From JAAYQA01 sp964510345 (GTDB lineage: Bacteria; Bacillota; Clostridia; Tissierellales; Peptoniphilaceae), in NCBI GenBank assembly GCA_964510345.1, contig CAZEBB010000007.1, positions 9,728 to 73,727 on the forward strand: a stretch of DNA of 64,000 nt. The letters run 5' to 3'. Of this stretch, positions 16,945 to 26,900 are shown piece by piece; position 1 is the stretch's first letter; each line of letters opens with the position of its first letter. The translations under genes and the position numbers were made by a program. Under the pieces are notes generated by a model. It worked only from the letters and a program-made list of their open reading frames with translations, was not told where the DNA came from and ran no database searches.

Positions 16945-19055
16945 TCACACGGAACACGGAGAGAATCCGCAGTCCTGGCACTCGGCACAACCGCCGGAAT
17001 GCTGCATCGGGCCACCGCACATCGGGCAGACATCCGGGTTTTCACCCAACTCTTCCTCTGCCAATTCGTTGATCTCTTCGCGCAACTGATCGATACGGGA
17101 GATGCGGTGATCAGGATCCCTGAGCGCTCGCAACCGTCGCGATAGATCGTAATGCCCTTCAAGCCGTTCTCCCATGCGTACATGTAGAGGTCTTCCACCT
17201 GGTTAATCGTGAAGTCGTTGGGCACGTTGACGGTCGATGAAATGCTCGCGTCGATATACTCCTGCCAAGCGGCCTGTACGCGGATGCGGTCCTTGTAGTC
17301 CAAGGTCGACGTCGTCACGATGAAATCGGGAAGCTCGGCCTCTTCGTCGATATTGTTGATCTGCATATACTCGCGGACGATCGGTGTAAACACTTTGTAA
17401 TACGTATCCTCGTGGTGTAATGACTCGGACTTTCTCGTGTAAGCGATCTGGAACAGGGGCTCTAAGCCGTTGGAGCAACCGATCAAGGTCGAGATGCTGC
17501 CCGTCGGCGCGATCGTGAGCAGTTGGCTATTGCGAAGACCATGCTTTTTGATCAGTTCCAAGGTCTCTTCCGTCGCGTTTGCTTGCAGGAAGGGCGACGC
17601 CAAAACAGCTTCCGCTTTGTAGTCCGGGAACGGGCCGTCTTTTTCCGCCAACCGTGCCGATTCACACAGCGCTTCGTTGATTAGCATATGCCCGATCTCG
17701 TGGATCAACGCGATGGATTCATCAGAACCGTAGCGGATCCCCATCTTGATGAACAGGTCGGCGGCTCCCATGAGGCCTAGGCCGATCTGGCGCAGTCTTT
17801 CGGACATCTCCCGTTGTTGCGGCAGCGGGTGCAGGCGCATATTGTCGTCCAAGATGTCGTTCAGGTAGACGACGCCTTCACGCACGGCGCGCTGCAGACG
17901 TGGCCAGTCGATGCTCGCCTCTTCCGTAAAGGGGCGCAGAACGAATTCGCCGAGGTTGATCGAGCTTAAGTTACAGCTGCCGAACGCGGGCAGCGGCTCT
18001 TCCGCACACGGATTGACGCCGGCGTATTCAAAGCTCTCGTCTTCGCTCATCAGGTGCCAGCGATTGATCTTGTCCTGATACAGTATCCCCGGCTCCGCCA
18101 TGCGCCAGTTATTCTTGGCGAGTTTGCGGAACAGTTCTTTCGCGCGGATCTTTCGGCTGATCTCCTCACCCGAAGCTTCTACTTTGAAATAGAGCTCGTA
18201 CTCTTCGTCATTTTTGACGGCTTTCATGAAATTGTCGTCGATATTGACGGAAATATTCGCGTATGTCACTTTGGACAGGTCATTTTTTACATCGATGAAT
18301 TCTTCGATATCCGGGTGATTGACATCCAGGTTAAGCATGAGCGCACCGCGTCGGCCGCGCATCCCGATCAGTCCCGTGACCAGCGAAAACAGGTCCATAA
18401 AAGAAACCGTCCCGGTCGTCGTCGCCGCCGCATTGTTCACTTTCGCACCCTTCGGGCGAAGTTTTGAAAGCGTCAGCCCGCAACCGCCCCCGAAGGAGTA
18501 CGTGCGCGCCAGGTATTTCGCCGTATCGAAGATGTCTTCGATGCTGTCTTCCACTTTCGGCATGACATAGCAGTTGGACAAGGTGATCTTGCGGCCGATC
18601 TTGTCCAGCCCTCGACCGGCCAGAATGCGTCCCGCCGGCATGAAGCGCTTGTCGCGGATCGCCTTTTTGATATATTCGTTGCCGCCGCTCACGCGCGTCA
18701 GGAAGTCGTCGAATGTTTCGGAGTCGTATTTATATTTTTTCTCGTAGATATCGCGTTGGAGGTCGGTCATATCCCAGCCGTGCTCGCGGAGCTTGGCTCG
18801 CTCTACGCGATACAGGATGTAGCGCTTCGCCACTTCCGGCGTATAGCGCATCAGCTGGATTTCTACAAAATCTTGAATCTCTTCGATCGATACCGACTCT
18901 TTGTCGGCGAATTTTTCTTTCGCTTCTTCCGCAATCTGTTTTGACAGTGCTTCGTCAAACCCGCCTGAAACTTCATTCATCGCCTTTTCGATGGCGTGTT
19001 GGATCTTTTCCGCTTCGAAATCGACGATGACGCCGTTCCGTTTTTCCACTTTCAT
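16945..19055 (-). CDS. nrdJ: Adenosylcobalamin-dependent ribonucleotide reductase, frameshifted near the 3' end
   Basis: A class II ribonucleotide reductase that makes deoxyribonucleotides independently of oxygen using B12. An ATP-cone-like N-terminus covers residues 1-90. The core has SNCYVMP near 180, FGGGCGL, the active-site NPCAEEPL near 400 and APTGSISTL near 555. The frame open from the start is intact to GCERSGIL near 17115. It then runs on to 16917 as unrelated sequence. One base out of phase, another frame reads IDQLREEINELAEEEL and then CPMCGG...CAECQDCG, the typical C-terminal zinc/thiol tail, ending at 16945. A one-base deletion or base-calling error near 17105-17125 is the simplest reading. 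Confidence 0.9.
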
Positions 19056-19089
19056 ACCAATTCCTCCAAATGATGGTTTGTCTCGTTAT

Positions 19090-19136
19090 ATACTACATAT
19101 AGTGTTTGCTCGCAATCGAGCACATAATATATGTAT
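19090..19136 (-). promoter_or_regulatory. Pair of NrdR boxes upstream of nrdJ
   Basis: Two 16-base palindromic boxes lie on the minus strand: ATACATATATTATGTG (19121-19136) and ACACTATATGTAGTAT (19090-19105). Both resemble the NrdR consensus acaCwAtATaTwGtgt. Their starts are exactly 31 bases apart, three helical turns, as is typical for tandem NrdR sites. The distal box overlaps the -10 element, which fits repression. A small GCTCG/CGAGC inverted repeat lies between them. Confidence 0.85.
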
Positions 19137-19163
19137 CATAGGCTATTTCCGGAGCGATGGCAA
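19135..19163 (-). promoter_or_regulatory. nrdJ promoter
   Basis: TTGCCA (19158-19163) and TATGAT (19135-19140) on the minus strand are 17 bases apart, each matching the sigma-A consensus at five of six positions. The first NrdR box begins inside the -10. Confidence 0.75.
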
Positions 19164-19586
19164 GCGCAACACAGTCCATTTCTTTGTGCTTTCAGTACAA
19201 CAATCGTATCTTTTTCCACCCCCTCTCGCAACGGCTCGGTAATTCCTCCAAAGTTAGCGAGGCTTCCAACCACGAAAATACATACTATCCAAAAAAGAAG
19301 GCGCAGAAATTTTCCGCGCCAATTGCTTGTCAACTTTTGGGATAAAAAAAGAGCGACATCCGACGCATCCTAGGAGTGATGATAAAAATAGCATCAACAG
19401 AATGGTATCGCCGTCTTCGCCCCTGGGCGAAAACCCCAAGCTCACCTAAGAGTGAGGAGCGCTCGGAATACTCTTTGAGGCCATATCTTGGCCGAGCGGC
19501 CGTGAGCGTGCCGAGAAGAGTTTTCCGGGCGCGACGAACGGACTTTGTCTGCGCTCTATGAAGCGACATCTGCCCATAAATGAGAA
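19164..19586. other. Intergenic region with hairpins, no assignable gene
   Basis: No convincing coding sequence was found. A terminator-like hairpin lies at about 19289-19320 (minus strand GGCGC...GCGCC then TTCTTTTTT). Several short stems lie at 19416-19460 (TCGCCC/GGGCGA and CTCAC/GTGAG). A word AGCGACATC occurs twice (about 19352 and 19562). Open frames here (such as minus 19330-19569) have no ribosome site and look arginine-rich and accidental. It could be a dispersed repeat or a structured RNA. I do not recognise a family. Confidence 0.4.
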
Positions 19587-19587
19587 T

Positions 19588-19609
19588 CGAGCCGAGGGTT
19601 CTCGGCTCG
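19588..19609 (-). terminator. Terminator after the thioredoxin-like lipoprotein gene
   Basis: A perfect 9-bp stem CGAGCCGAG/CTCGGCTCG with a 4-base loop lies 17 bases after the stop. The T tract is weak (ATTCTCATTT). Confidence 0.65.
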
Positions 19610-19625
19610 TGTATCGGAATGGTTT

Positions 19626-20189
19626 CTATTCTGTGAGTTCTGCAAATGCAGCGCGCAGTTCGTCTTCGGTCAATAGCCCGATATGACGCGGCATGGACGT
19701 TCCGTCTTCTGAGGTCACATCTTCCATATTCGGCACGGCTTCCGGCGATACGATATTACCTTCCGCATCTAAGAAGATTTGTGTGGGTGTAAATTGGATC
19801 TGATAGTCGATCATCAGCGGAGTGTTTTCCATCGCATCCACATAGCGTACGATCACGGAGTCCGCGTACTCGTCTTGCAGCGATTTTACATACGGGAGCA
19901 TTTGCTCGCACGGCGGGCATCCGTCTTGGCTAATTTGGAGCATGATGGGTTTGCCTTCGGCAAGGAGCGCGTCCATATCGACAACGCCTTTTTCGATCTC
20001 TACGACAGGCGCTTCACTCGCCGCTTCGGTCGCTGCCGCTTCCGTAATTTCGGATGTTGCGGCTTCTGTGGCTTCGGTCGTCGCTTCGGTCGTCTCGGTG
20101 GTCTCCGGGGTTTCGCTCTTGTTGCATGCCGTCATCACAAGTGCCAGCACGAGCAATACGCCGAAGAGTGTCCTGATTCTTTTTCGCAT
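19626..20189 (-). CDS. Thioredoxin-fold lipoprotein
   Basis: An extracytoplasmic thiol-disulfide protein anchored by lipid. The signal peptide ends in a lipobox (LVMTAC, Cys22). A low-complexity Thr/Glu/Ala linker covers about residues 25-65, and a thioredoxin domain carries DGCPPCEQM near residue 94. The CPPC pair, and the cis-proline segment (QFTPTQIFLD) near 138, support redox activity. The partner is unknown. It may reduce or oxidise surface protein thiols. It is transcribed alone, divergently from pepF. Confidence 0.88.
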   Translation of the reverse strand: MRKRIRTLFGVLLVLALVMTACNKSETPETTETTEATTEATEAATSEITEAAATEAASEAPVVEIEKGVVDMDALLAEGKPIMLQISQDGCPPCEQMLPYVKSLQDEYADSVIVRYVDAMENTPLMIDYQIQFTPTQIFLDAEGNIVSPEAVPNMEDVTSEDGTSMPRHIGLLTEDELRAAFAELTE

Positions 20190-20231
20190 GGGTATATCTC
20201 CTTTATACGATCAATTTGTTCTACTGCTACT

Positions 20232-20259
20232 ATTATAGCAAAAGATAAGTAAATAACAA
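20232..20259 (-). promoter_or_regulatory. Promoter of the thioredoxin-like lipoprotein gene
   Basis: TTGTTA and TATAAT on the minus strand are 16 bases apart, with an extended TGC before the -10. It lies in the 85-base divergent spacer with pepF. Confidence 0.6.
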
Positions 20260-20274
20260 AAGAAAGGACCAAAA

Positions 20275-22017
20275 ATGTCAAACTACAATTGGGACATTGA
20301 AAAAATCTACGCAACAGACGACGAGCGCCTCGCGGCAAAAGAGTGCATCGAGCAGCTATTACAAGAGGTGTCGGCTTTTTCACCCGGACAACCGGAGCTT
20401 CTCTACGAGCTGCTGCACACCCACTCCGAACTCTCACAGGCGATGCAAACCTACGGCTCTTACGCGCATATGAAGAAGAGCACGGAAGGTAAGGACCCCG
20501 CCTCACAATCGCTCGGTTTGGAGGCAGAAGCGCTCTGGGCGAAGATCGCCGCACAGACTTCCTTTATCCGCCCATTTATCCTCTCCATCCCCGAGGAGAC
20601 TCTGCAAGAACAGCTGAAAGAAGAGCGAATGGCGCCATACCGCCTGTCGATCGAGCGCATTCGCCGCTACAAGGCACACACGCTGAGCGCCGCGGAAGAA
20701 GAGCTGCTCTCGTCCGTACAGGAAGCCGGACAACTTGCGTCCAACACATTCTATATGCTCTCCTATGCGGACATGACGTTCCCGAAGCTTTCGAACGGCG
20801 AAGAACTCACACAATCGAGCTATATCTCGTTGCTCGAATCCAATGACCCGGAGATTCGCAAAGAAGCTTTTGAAACCTACTACGACGTCTACGAGGGACT
20901 CAAAAACACGCTGGCGGCGACCTTATACAACAGCACCGTGGCCGATGTGCGCACCGCTACGCGCAGAAACTTCCCAAGCGCACGCCATGCATCGCTGTTT
21001 GAGGATGATGTCGATGTCGCCGTGTATGACGCACTGGTCGAAGCCGTCAACAGCCACTTGCCCTCTCTCCATCAGTATTATCGTGTAAAGGGCGCCGCAC
21101 AAGGCATTTCGCCTCTGCATATGTACGATGTGTACGTCCCCTACGGGGCGGAAAGCGCGGAGAAAGTGCCGTACGAAACTGCGCAACAATGGCTCCTGGA
21201 GGCGACCGCCGTGCTCGGCGAGGACTATCAGGCGATCGTACGCGAAGCCTACGAAAAGCGCTGGATCGACGTTTACCCCAAAGACGGAAAACAGTCAGGC
21301 GCTTATTCCGGCGGCAGCTACGACACCATGCCCTATATCCTGCTGAACTATATGGACAATCTCGAGTCCGCCTTTACTCTGGCGCACGAGATGGGTCACT
21401 CCGCCCACAGCTACCACTCGATCAAAAACAATACGTTTGAAGATCACAGCTACACGATCTTCGCCGCTGAAGTCGCGTCGACGTTCAACGAGCTGCTTCT
21501 CCTCGACTATCTCATGAAAAAGGCGACCACCAAAGAGGAGAAGCTGCCTCTGCTCAATCATCTGCTGAACAGCTTTAAATCGACCGTGTTTCGCCAAACC
21601 ATGTTCGCCGAATTCGAACTGGAAACCCACCGAAAGGTGGAAGCCGGCGAGCCGCTCACGGCGGATACACTGCAAAGCCTGTACTTCAGCTTAAACGAGA
21701 AGTACTTTGGCGACGCCGTCATCTCCGACCCGCAGATCGCCTTGGAGTACGCGAGGATCCCGCACTTCTACCGCGCCTTCTATGTGTACAAATACGCCAC
21801 GGGCTTCCTCTCCTCCCTCATCCTCTCCAAGCGCGTGCTCGACGGAGTCGAAGGAGCCCGGGAAAGCTATCTCGCTTTCCTAAGCGACGGAGACAAGCAC
21901 TTCCCGCTCGATCAGTTGAAAGCCGCCGGTGTCGACCTGACCGATCCGGACGTTTTGAAAGAAGGATTGCAGGTGTTTGCCGATGCGGTGAAGGAGTTTG
22001 AAGAACTCACGAAATAG
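20275..22017 (+). CDS. pepF: Oligoendopeptidase F (M3 family)
   Basis: A cytosolic zinc metallopeptidase that degrades short peptides. The HExxH site is HEMGH at residues 371-375, with the third zinc ligand Glu399 in AAEVASTFNE. The N-terminal oligopeptidase domain covers about residues 110-185. Length (580) is near the family norm of about 600. The ATG follows GAAAGGACCAAAA. Its stop lies a few bases before the left end of the insertion sequence, so its own terminator has probably been displaced by the element. Confidence 0.97.
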   Translation: MSNYNWDIEKIYATDDERLAAKECIEQLLQEVSAFSPGQPELLYELLHTHSELSQAMQTYGSYAHMKKSTEGKDPASQSLGLEAEALWAKIAAQTSFIRPFILSIPEETLQEQLKEERMAPYRLSIERIRRYKAHTLSAAEEELLSSVQEAGQLASNTFYMLSYADMTFPKLSNGEELTQSSYISLLESNDPEIRKEAFETYYDVYEGLKNTLAATLYNSTVADVRTATRRNFPSARHASLFEDDVDVAVYDALVEAVNSHLPSLHQYYRVKGAAQGISPLHMYDVYVPYGAESAEKVPYETAQQWLLEATAVLGEDYQAIVREAYEKRWIDVYPKDGKQSGAYSGGSYDTMPYILLNYMDNLESAFTLAHEMGHSAHSYHSIKNNTFEDHSYTIFAAEVASTFNELLLLDYLMKKATTKEEKLPLLNHLLNSFKSTVFRQTMFAEFELETHRKVEAGEPLTADTLQSLYFSLNEKYFGDAVISDPQIALEYARIPHFYRAFYVYKYATGFLSSLILSKRVLDGVEGARESYLAFLSDGDKHFPLDQLKAAGVDLTDPDVLKEGLQVFADAVKEFEELTK

Positions 22018-23768
22018 AGAAGGGGCTGACCCAAAACGAAAAAACCACGAAGGACCGATAAAAATCGGGAAACCCTTCGTGGTTTTTTGATGAAAAGAAA
22101 AACCCAAATCCGTCTTTCTTTGTCTTTTTATCTACTTCCAGAAGATGAATCATCCAATTCTTGAGGTTATGTGCCATGGCATACAAGCCAAACTCTACAT
22201 TCACCTTCTCTTTCCCACGCAAAACAAACCTCGTACACCCCAGGTTCTTCTTCAGGTCCCCGAAGACACTTTCCGGTTCAATTTTCCGTTTCGCGTAGAG
22301 TTTTCGGTATTCTTCGTTTTCCAGGAGGTCGTACCTGACTCTCGCCTTACACTCTTCATACACCGGATTGTAGTGGATCCTCCGGTTCCCTTTCGCTCGG
22401 GTACATTGTTCTTTGATGGGACACCCTGCAATCTTCACACTCGTAGATTTTCAGGTCTCTCGTGTATCCATAGGTATCTTTCTTTTTGGCGTAGTGACTA
22501 AATTCGACAAAGCGACCCTGCGGACATACAAAGTAGTCCTCCAGCGGATGGTACTCCCAGTTTTGCCAGTACCGGAGGTTCGTTTGGTAGCGTTTGGTTG
22601 GTTCTTTGCGAAAGGTGTTGTAGGGAATGAGGGCGTGGATTTTCTCGTCATCCAGAAACAGATAGTTTTCTTCGCTGGCGTATCCCGCGTCCGCGATGAG
22701 GTGTTTGGGTGCAGGCAGTGCCGTTTTGGCATGTGCCAAAAGATGGTCCTTAAGGGTTCGGGTGTCGGTGGGATTGGGATGGAGTGTATAGAAGAGGATA
22801 TATTGGTTATTGGTTCCCATCTGCACGTTGTAGCCGGCTTTGAGCTGTCCGTTTCGCATATGGTCTTCTTTCATGCGCATAAAGGTGGCATCCGGGTCTT
22901 TTTTGGAGAAGCTGTTTCTTCCTTGGGCGATGCGGTGATGCGCTTCGTATTTTCTCATGCGGGGAAGAAAGTCGTCCTGAAAGAGTTTTTTGAGTTTTCT
23001 CACTTTTTGCTGCCTTCGTCGCGGGAGTTCTTTTTGTTGATATTCGGTTTCGACCCTCTCGATTTGGTCGGTGATGGATTGTAGATGTTCCGCGGTGAGA
23101 AGGGATGGTTCTTTCTTGTTCTTTGGCGATTCCTCCATTGACGTAAGGATCTTCTCCGCCATGGCACTCAGGTCGGTCATACTATCCAATAGAGGTTCTG
23201 CCTCGTTTTCTTCCTCGGCAAGAAGGACGGCTTCTTCTAAAAAAGCATGGATTTTTTCACTCAGTTTTGTCTGGTAGTTTTTGGTGGCTTTGATCCAGAC
23301 AAAACTGTATTTATTGGCATTCGCTTCGATTTTTGTTCCGTCCAGATAATAGGTAGAGGGGTCTGTCAGTTCCTGTTCGACCAGTTGGGTGATTAGCGCT
23401 TGAAAGACGGTTCCGATGGTGTCTTTCATCTTCTCGGAACGGAAACGGTTGATAGTGCGAAAGTCCGGTTCAGAGTGCCCGGACAGCCAGATCATGGGAA
23501 GGTTCTCCTGACACATTTTCGCGATGCGACGACCGGAGGTGACTTGCTGGGTATAGGCGTAGAGGATAATTTTGAGCATCATCCGGGGATGGTAACTGCT
23601 TCTTCCGCCACCGGGATACTGGGAAAGAAGTTCTTCCAGATCCATCTTTTCCACCACATGATGGATGAGGCGTACGATGTGATTGGCGGGAATCCATTCC
23701 CCCACATCCATAGGCAAATGCAGCTGGTCCATGTTATAATGCAAGAAGGTAACCGAAGGGTTATTCAA
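22007..23768 (-). pseudogene. IS1182-type transposase, frameshifted
   Basis: A DDE transposase of the IS1182 group. The first frame (22356-23768, 470 residues) has the N-terminal YHPRMMLKIILYAY domain, YLDGTKIEANANKYSFVW and ADAGYASEEN with catalytic acidic residues. After YECEDC near 22430 it leaves frame. The neighbouring frame resumes with GCPIKEQCTRAKGNR and the C-terminal RKIEPESVFGDLKKN, carrying the third acidic residue. The two frames are joined by a shift of +1 (or -2). The second frame has no stop inside the element and ends at 22007 in flanking DNA. It may be inactive unless recoding occurs or the shift is a base-calling error. Confidence 0.88.
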
Positions 23769-23911
23769 AAGAATCTTCTCCTTTCTATGTTGGGTTGTGG
23801 TAACTTAATTATAGCATAGGAGAAGATTTTTTTGTAGAGAAAAAGCCTGCAATTACGCTGATTTTTCAACGTTTTGCAGGCTTTTTACTTGGGGACTTTT
23901 GGGTCAGCCCC
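22022..23911 (-). mobile_element. IS1182-family insertion sequence, about 1.9 kb
   Basis: Imperfect terminal inverted repeats are GGGGCTGACCCAAAA (22022-22036) and TTTTGGGTCAGCCCC (23897-23911), the latter with one extra C outside. The flanks AGAA and TTCT are complementary, so the element sits in a palindrome, probably the shared terminator of the convergent genes pepF and the LRR protein. No clear direct target duplication is seen. A long bidirectional terminator hairpin lies inside the left end (22039-22088). A second hairpin lies inside the right end (23840-23886). Confidence 0.88.
23840..23886. repeat. Hairpin repeat, copy 1 (inside the IS right end)
   Basis: The outer stem is AAAAAGCCTGC/GCAGGCTTTTT around a loop containing CGCTG and CAACGT. 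The same 46-47 base hairpin recurs at 32159-32204 with the stem and both loop words conserved. It can act as a terminator in both directions. Confidence 0.8.
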
Positions 23912-23917
23912 CTTCTT

Positions 23918-26900
23918 TTATTTCAATAAAGTCTTAATCTCTGTGATGATGGACGCCGGCAGGGTTCTTTCTCCGCCGATGACGATCACATTCTCGACTT
24001 GGAGCTCTTGCAGATAATCGGCAAGTTCACGCGATAATCCGGATGGATTCACGAGAATCAATGGTGCGTCGACCTTCGGTAAGATGGCGCCTGCGGTCAG
24101 TGAATCGATCGCGATGGTACCGGACGCTAAGACGACGGTCTTTGCATTCGGATACCCTTCTTTGGCGAGGAGCAGCGATGTCTCGTAACGATTGTCGCCT
24201 GCGATGCGCTTCGTAGTAACGCCTAGGGATTCGGCGACCTCTTCGCTCACGGAGTTCACGCCGCCGATGATGGTCACATGGGTTATGCCTCTGTCTTTTA
24301 TCCACTGTGCGGTTTCTTCGGGCAACGCGTTCGGTCGCGTCAGAAGAATCGGCTTTTTGCTCGTCGTCGAAAGGTTGGATGCGGCGAGCGCGTCCGGGAA
24401 GTTCGTTCCATCGACCAGATATATCTCAGTTCCTCCGGTTTGATCCAAAATCATGTCCGCTAATCGAGCGGCCGTTGCAAATCGGTTCTCTCCGCTGACG
24501 CGTTCGACGTCCAGACCTTTGGCATTCAGCTGCTCAATCACGGCATCGGATACGACGTTTTCGCCACCGACGATCACAACTTTTTTCGCCCCGAGTCGCG
24601 CGATCTCTGCGAGTGTCGCTTCGTCCACTTCTCCTGTCTCTGTGAGGAGAATCGGGCTATTGAGCTGTTTCGCAAGAGACGACGACACCAGCGCATCGGC
24701 TTCTACGCGCGCGCTGACGAGGATCACCTGATCGGCGCTCGTAAAGTAGCGCTTGCTGATGGCATTGGCCGTATCGATGCGGTTGTCGCCCGCGACTCGC
24801 ACCGGCTCTACGACAGGTTTTTCAGGCTCTTGAACCACCGGAGGTTGCTCGGTATCATCACTCGGATCATCGACCGGCGGGACGACAATCGGCTCGTCTC
24901 GTAAGATGATCTCTTGGTTTTTATTTGACTCAAAGGCCTCATGGTCCGGATTGTACGTGTAGAGTTTGACCGTATGCTGTTCTTTGTTGGCATCTAAGTT
25001 ATCGGCAAATGCATTAGGCGCCAGCGTTTTCAAGCTCTTTGGCAATGTCGTTTCACTGAGCAGCCCGCTCTTGAAGGCGTTGGAACCGATCGTTTCGATT
25101 CCTTCTCCCAAGGTGAGCTTGGTCATATAGCGGAACTTCACATTGTGTTCAAATGCGTTGGGTCCGATGTTTTTCACGGTGCCCGGGATTGTCAGGTGTT
25201 CGATCCTGTGAGTCGAGAACGCGCGGCGTTCAATATTTTCAACCGTGCTCGACAGACTGAGCGACTTGAGCGGTGCGCCTTGGAACGCCGACGAGCCGAT
25301 GGTCTTCACCCCTCTCGGAATGACGACGGACGCGAGCTTCGTATTTCTCGAGAATGCGCCACCCGGAATCTCGGTAAGTCCTTTGGAGATCGTAAGGCTT
25401 TCCAGTTGGTTCAGCGAGAAGACGCCCTCGCCCATTTCCGTTACGCTGTCCGGGATTCGCAGCGATTGGATCTGGTTCCCATTAAATGCCGATGGTCCGA
25501 TATATTGTAGTGTTCTCGGCATATTGACGCCGGAGATCGCGTTTAGGCGAAATGCGCGCGCCTCGATTCGTTCAAGCGACTTCGGCAAGACGACCGAGGT
25601 CAGTCCGTCCGGTGAAGTGACCGAATCGGTGCCATATAGTACGTCTGAATCTTTGATCGCAAACGCATCGGGACCGATGGCGGTGATCGCTTCACCGCTT
25701 GGGTTATTGTTCGGCAAGACGAGGTCTTTATTGATGCGAAATTTTTCGCGACCGGTCGGGCTGTACCCGGTGATCGTCGTTCCGTCATACGTGAAGTCAG
25801 ACGACGTCCACTTCGCAGCGTCACTGATTTGGAGTGCATCGATCGCCGCTTGCAATTTTTGTTGGGCTTGGTCGACCTGTTCTTGTGTCAAGCTCGTGTC
25901 AGAAAGGGCCGAATTGGCTTCTGCGATGGCATCGGCCAGCGCCGCCATGGAATCTTCGGTGAACAGTTTGGGATTCTTCTGTTCAGCCTCTGCGATTGTC
26001 GCGGCGAGCGCCTTTTTGTTGACATCCACCGGCGCTAACGCTGCGATAGCCTTCTTGAGTGCTTTTTCTCTTTGATCGATCGTCGCTTGCGATGCAGCCG
26101 GGTCTTCAAACGCCTCTTTGGCGGCCGCTAAGACGGTTTGCATTGCCAAATAGCTTTCCGGTGTATACTCGTCTTCCGCCATCTTCTGCGCGATATTGAT
26201 CTGCTCAAATAAGTCTTGGCGATCCACCGCTTCTTCCGGCAGAATCAGCTTTTGGTAGCGGCTGTTGTAAATATAGGTGCTCGTGTGCAAGTGCAGCGGG
26301 TTTCTTGTGTGCAAATGCACGACGCCGTAGTTCACGTCATCCGGCAGCGCATCGGCCGCCGTAATCGGCTCCATACCGGTATTGTTCGCAAATACATACT
26401 CTCTGATCTTAAACAAACTGTACGGAAGGTCGACTTCCGTGAGCTTATTGTGAGCAAAACTGAAGTTGTCAATTTGAATATTGCGCACATCGTCGGAGAT
26501 CTCTAGCGTTTTGATCTCGTTCTTTTGGAACGCGGAGTTCCCGATGATCAGCATCGATGACGGGATCGACACCGCTTCAATTTGGTTGCTGAAAAACGCC
26601 TCGGTATCGATAATCTTGACGCCAACGGGAAGGTCGATCGCCTTGAGCGCATTATGAGAGAACGCACCCGCGCCGATGACGAATTCCGTCTGTCCCTGAA
26701 TATCGGGCAGCGTCACTTCGGTGAGTCCGAGATTGGAGAACGCATTTCTCCCAATCCCCTGAATCGGCTTTTCAACGGTTTCTCCGTCGACGATTTCCGT
26801 GCCCGTATTCGGGAGGACGAGCGCTAACCTGCTGTCTAATTTCTCTTTTCCTGCATCGGTAAGACCGGTGACCGCAAAGTATTCCCGTGCCGCCACCCGC

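Noticed and set aside
17100..17130. Programmed -1 frameshifting in nrdJ
   Set aside because: No slippery heptamer is present at the junction and no obvious downstream pseudoknot was seen. A base deletion or sequencing error explains it better.
19164..19586. RNase P RNA, tmRNA or 6S RNA
   Set aside because: None of the conserved signatures of those RNAs could be recognised on either strand.
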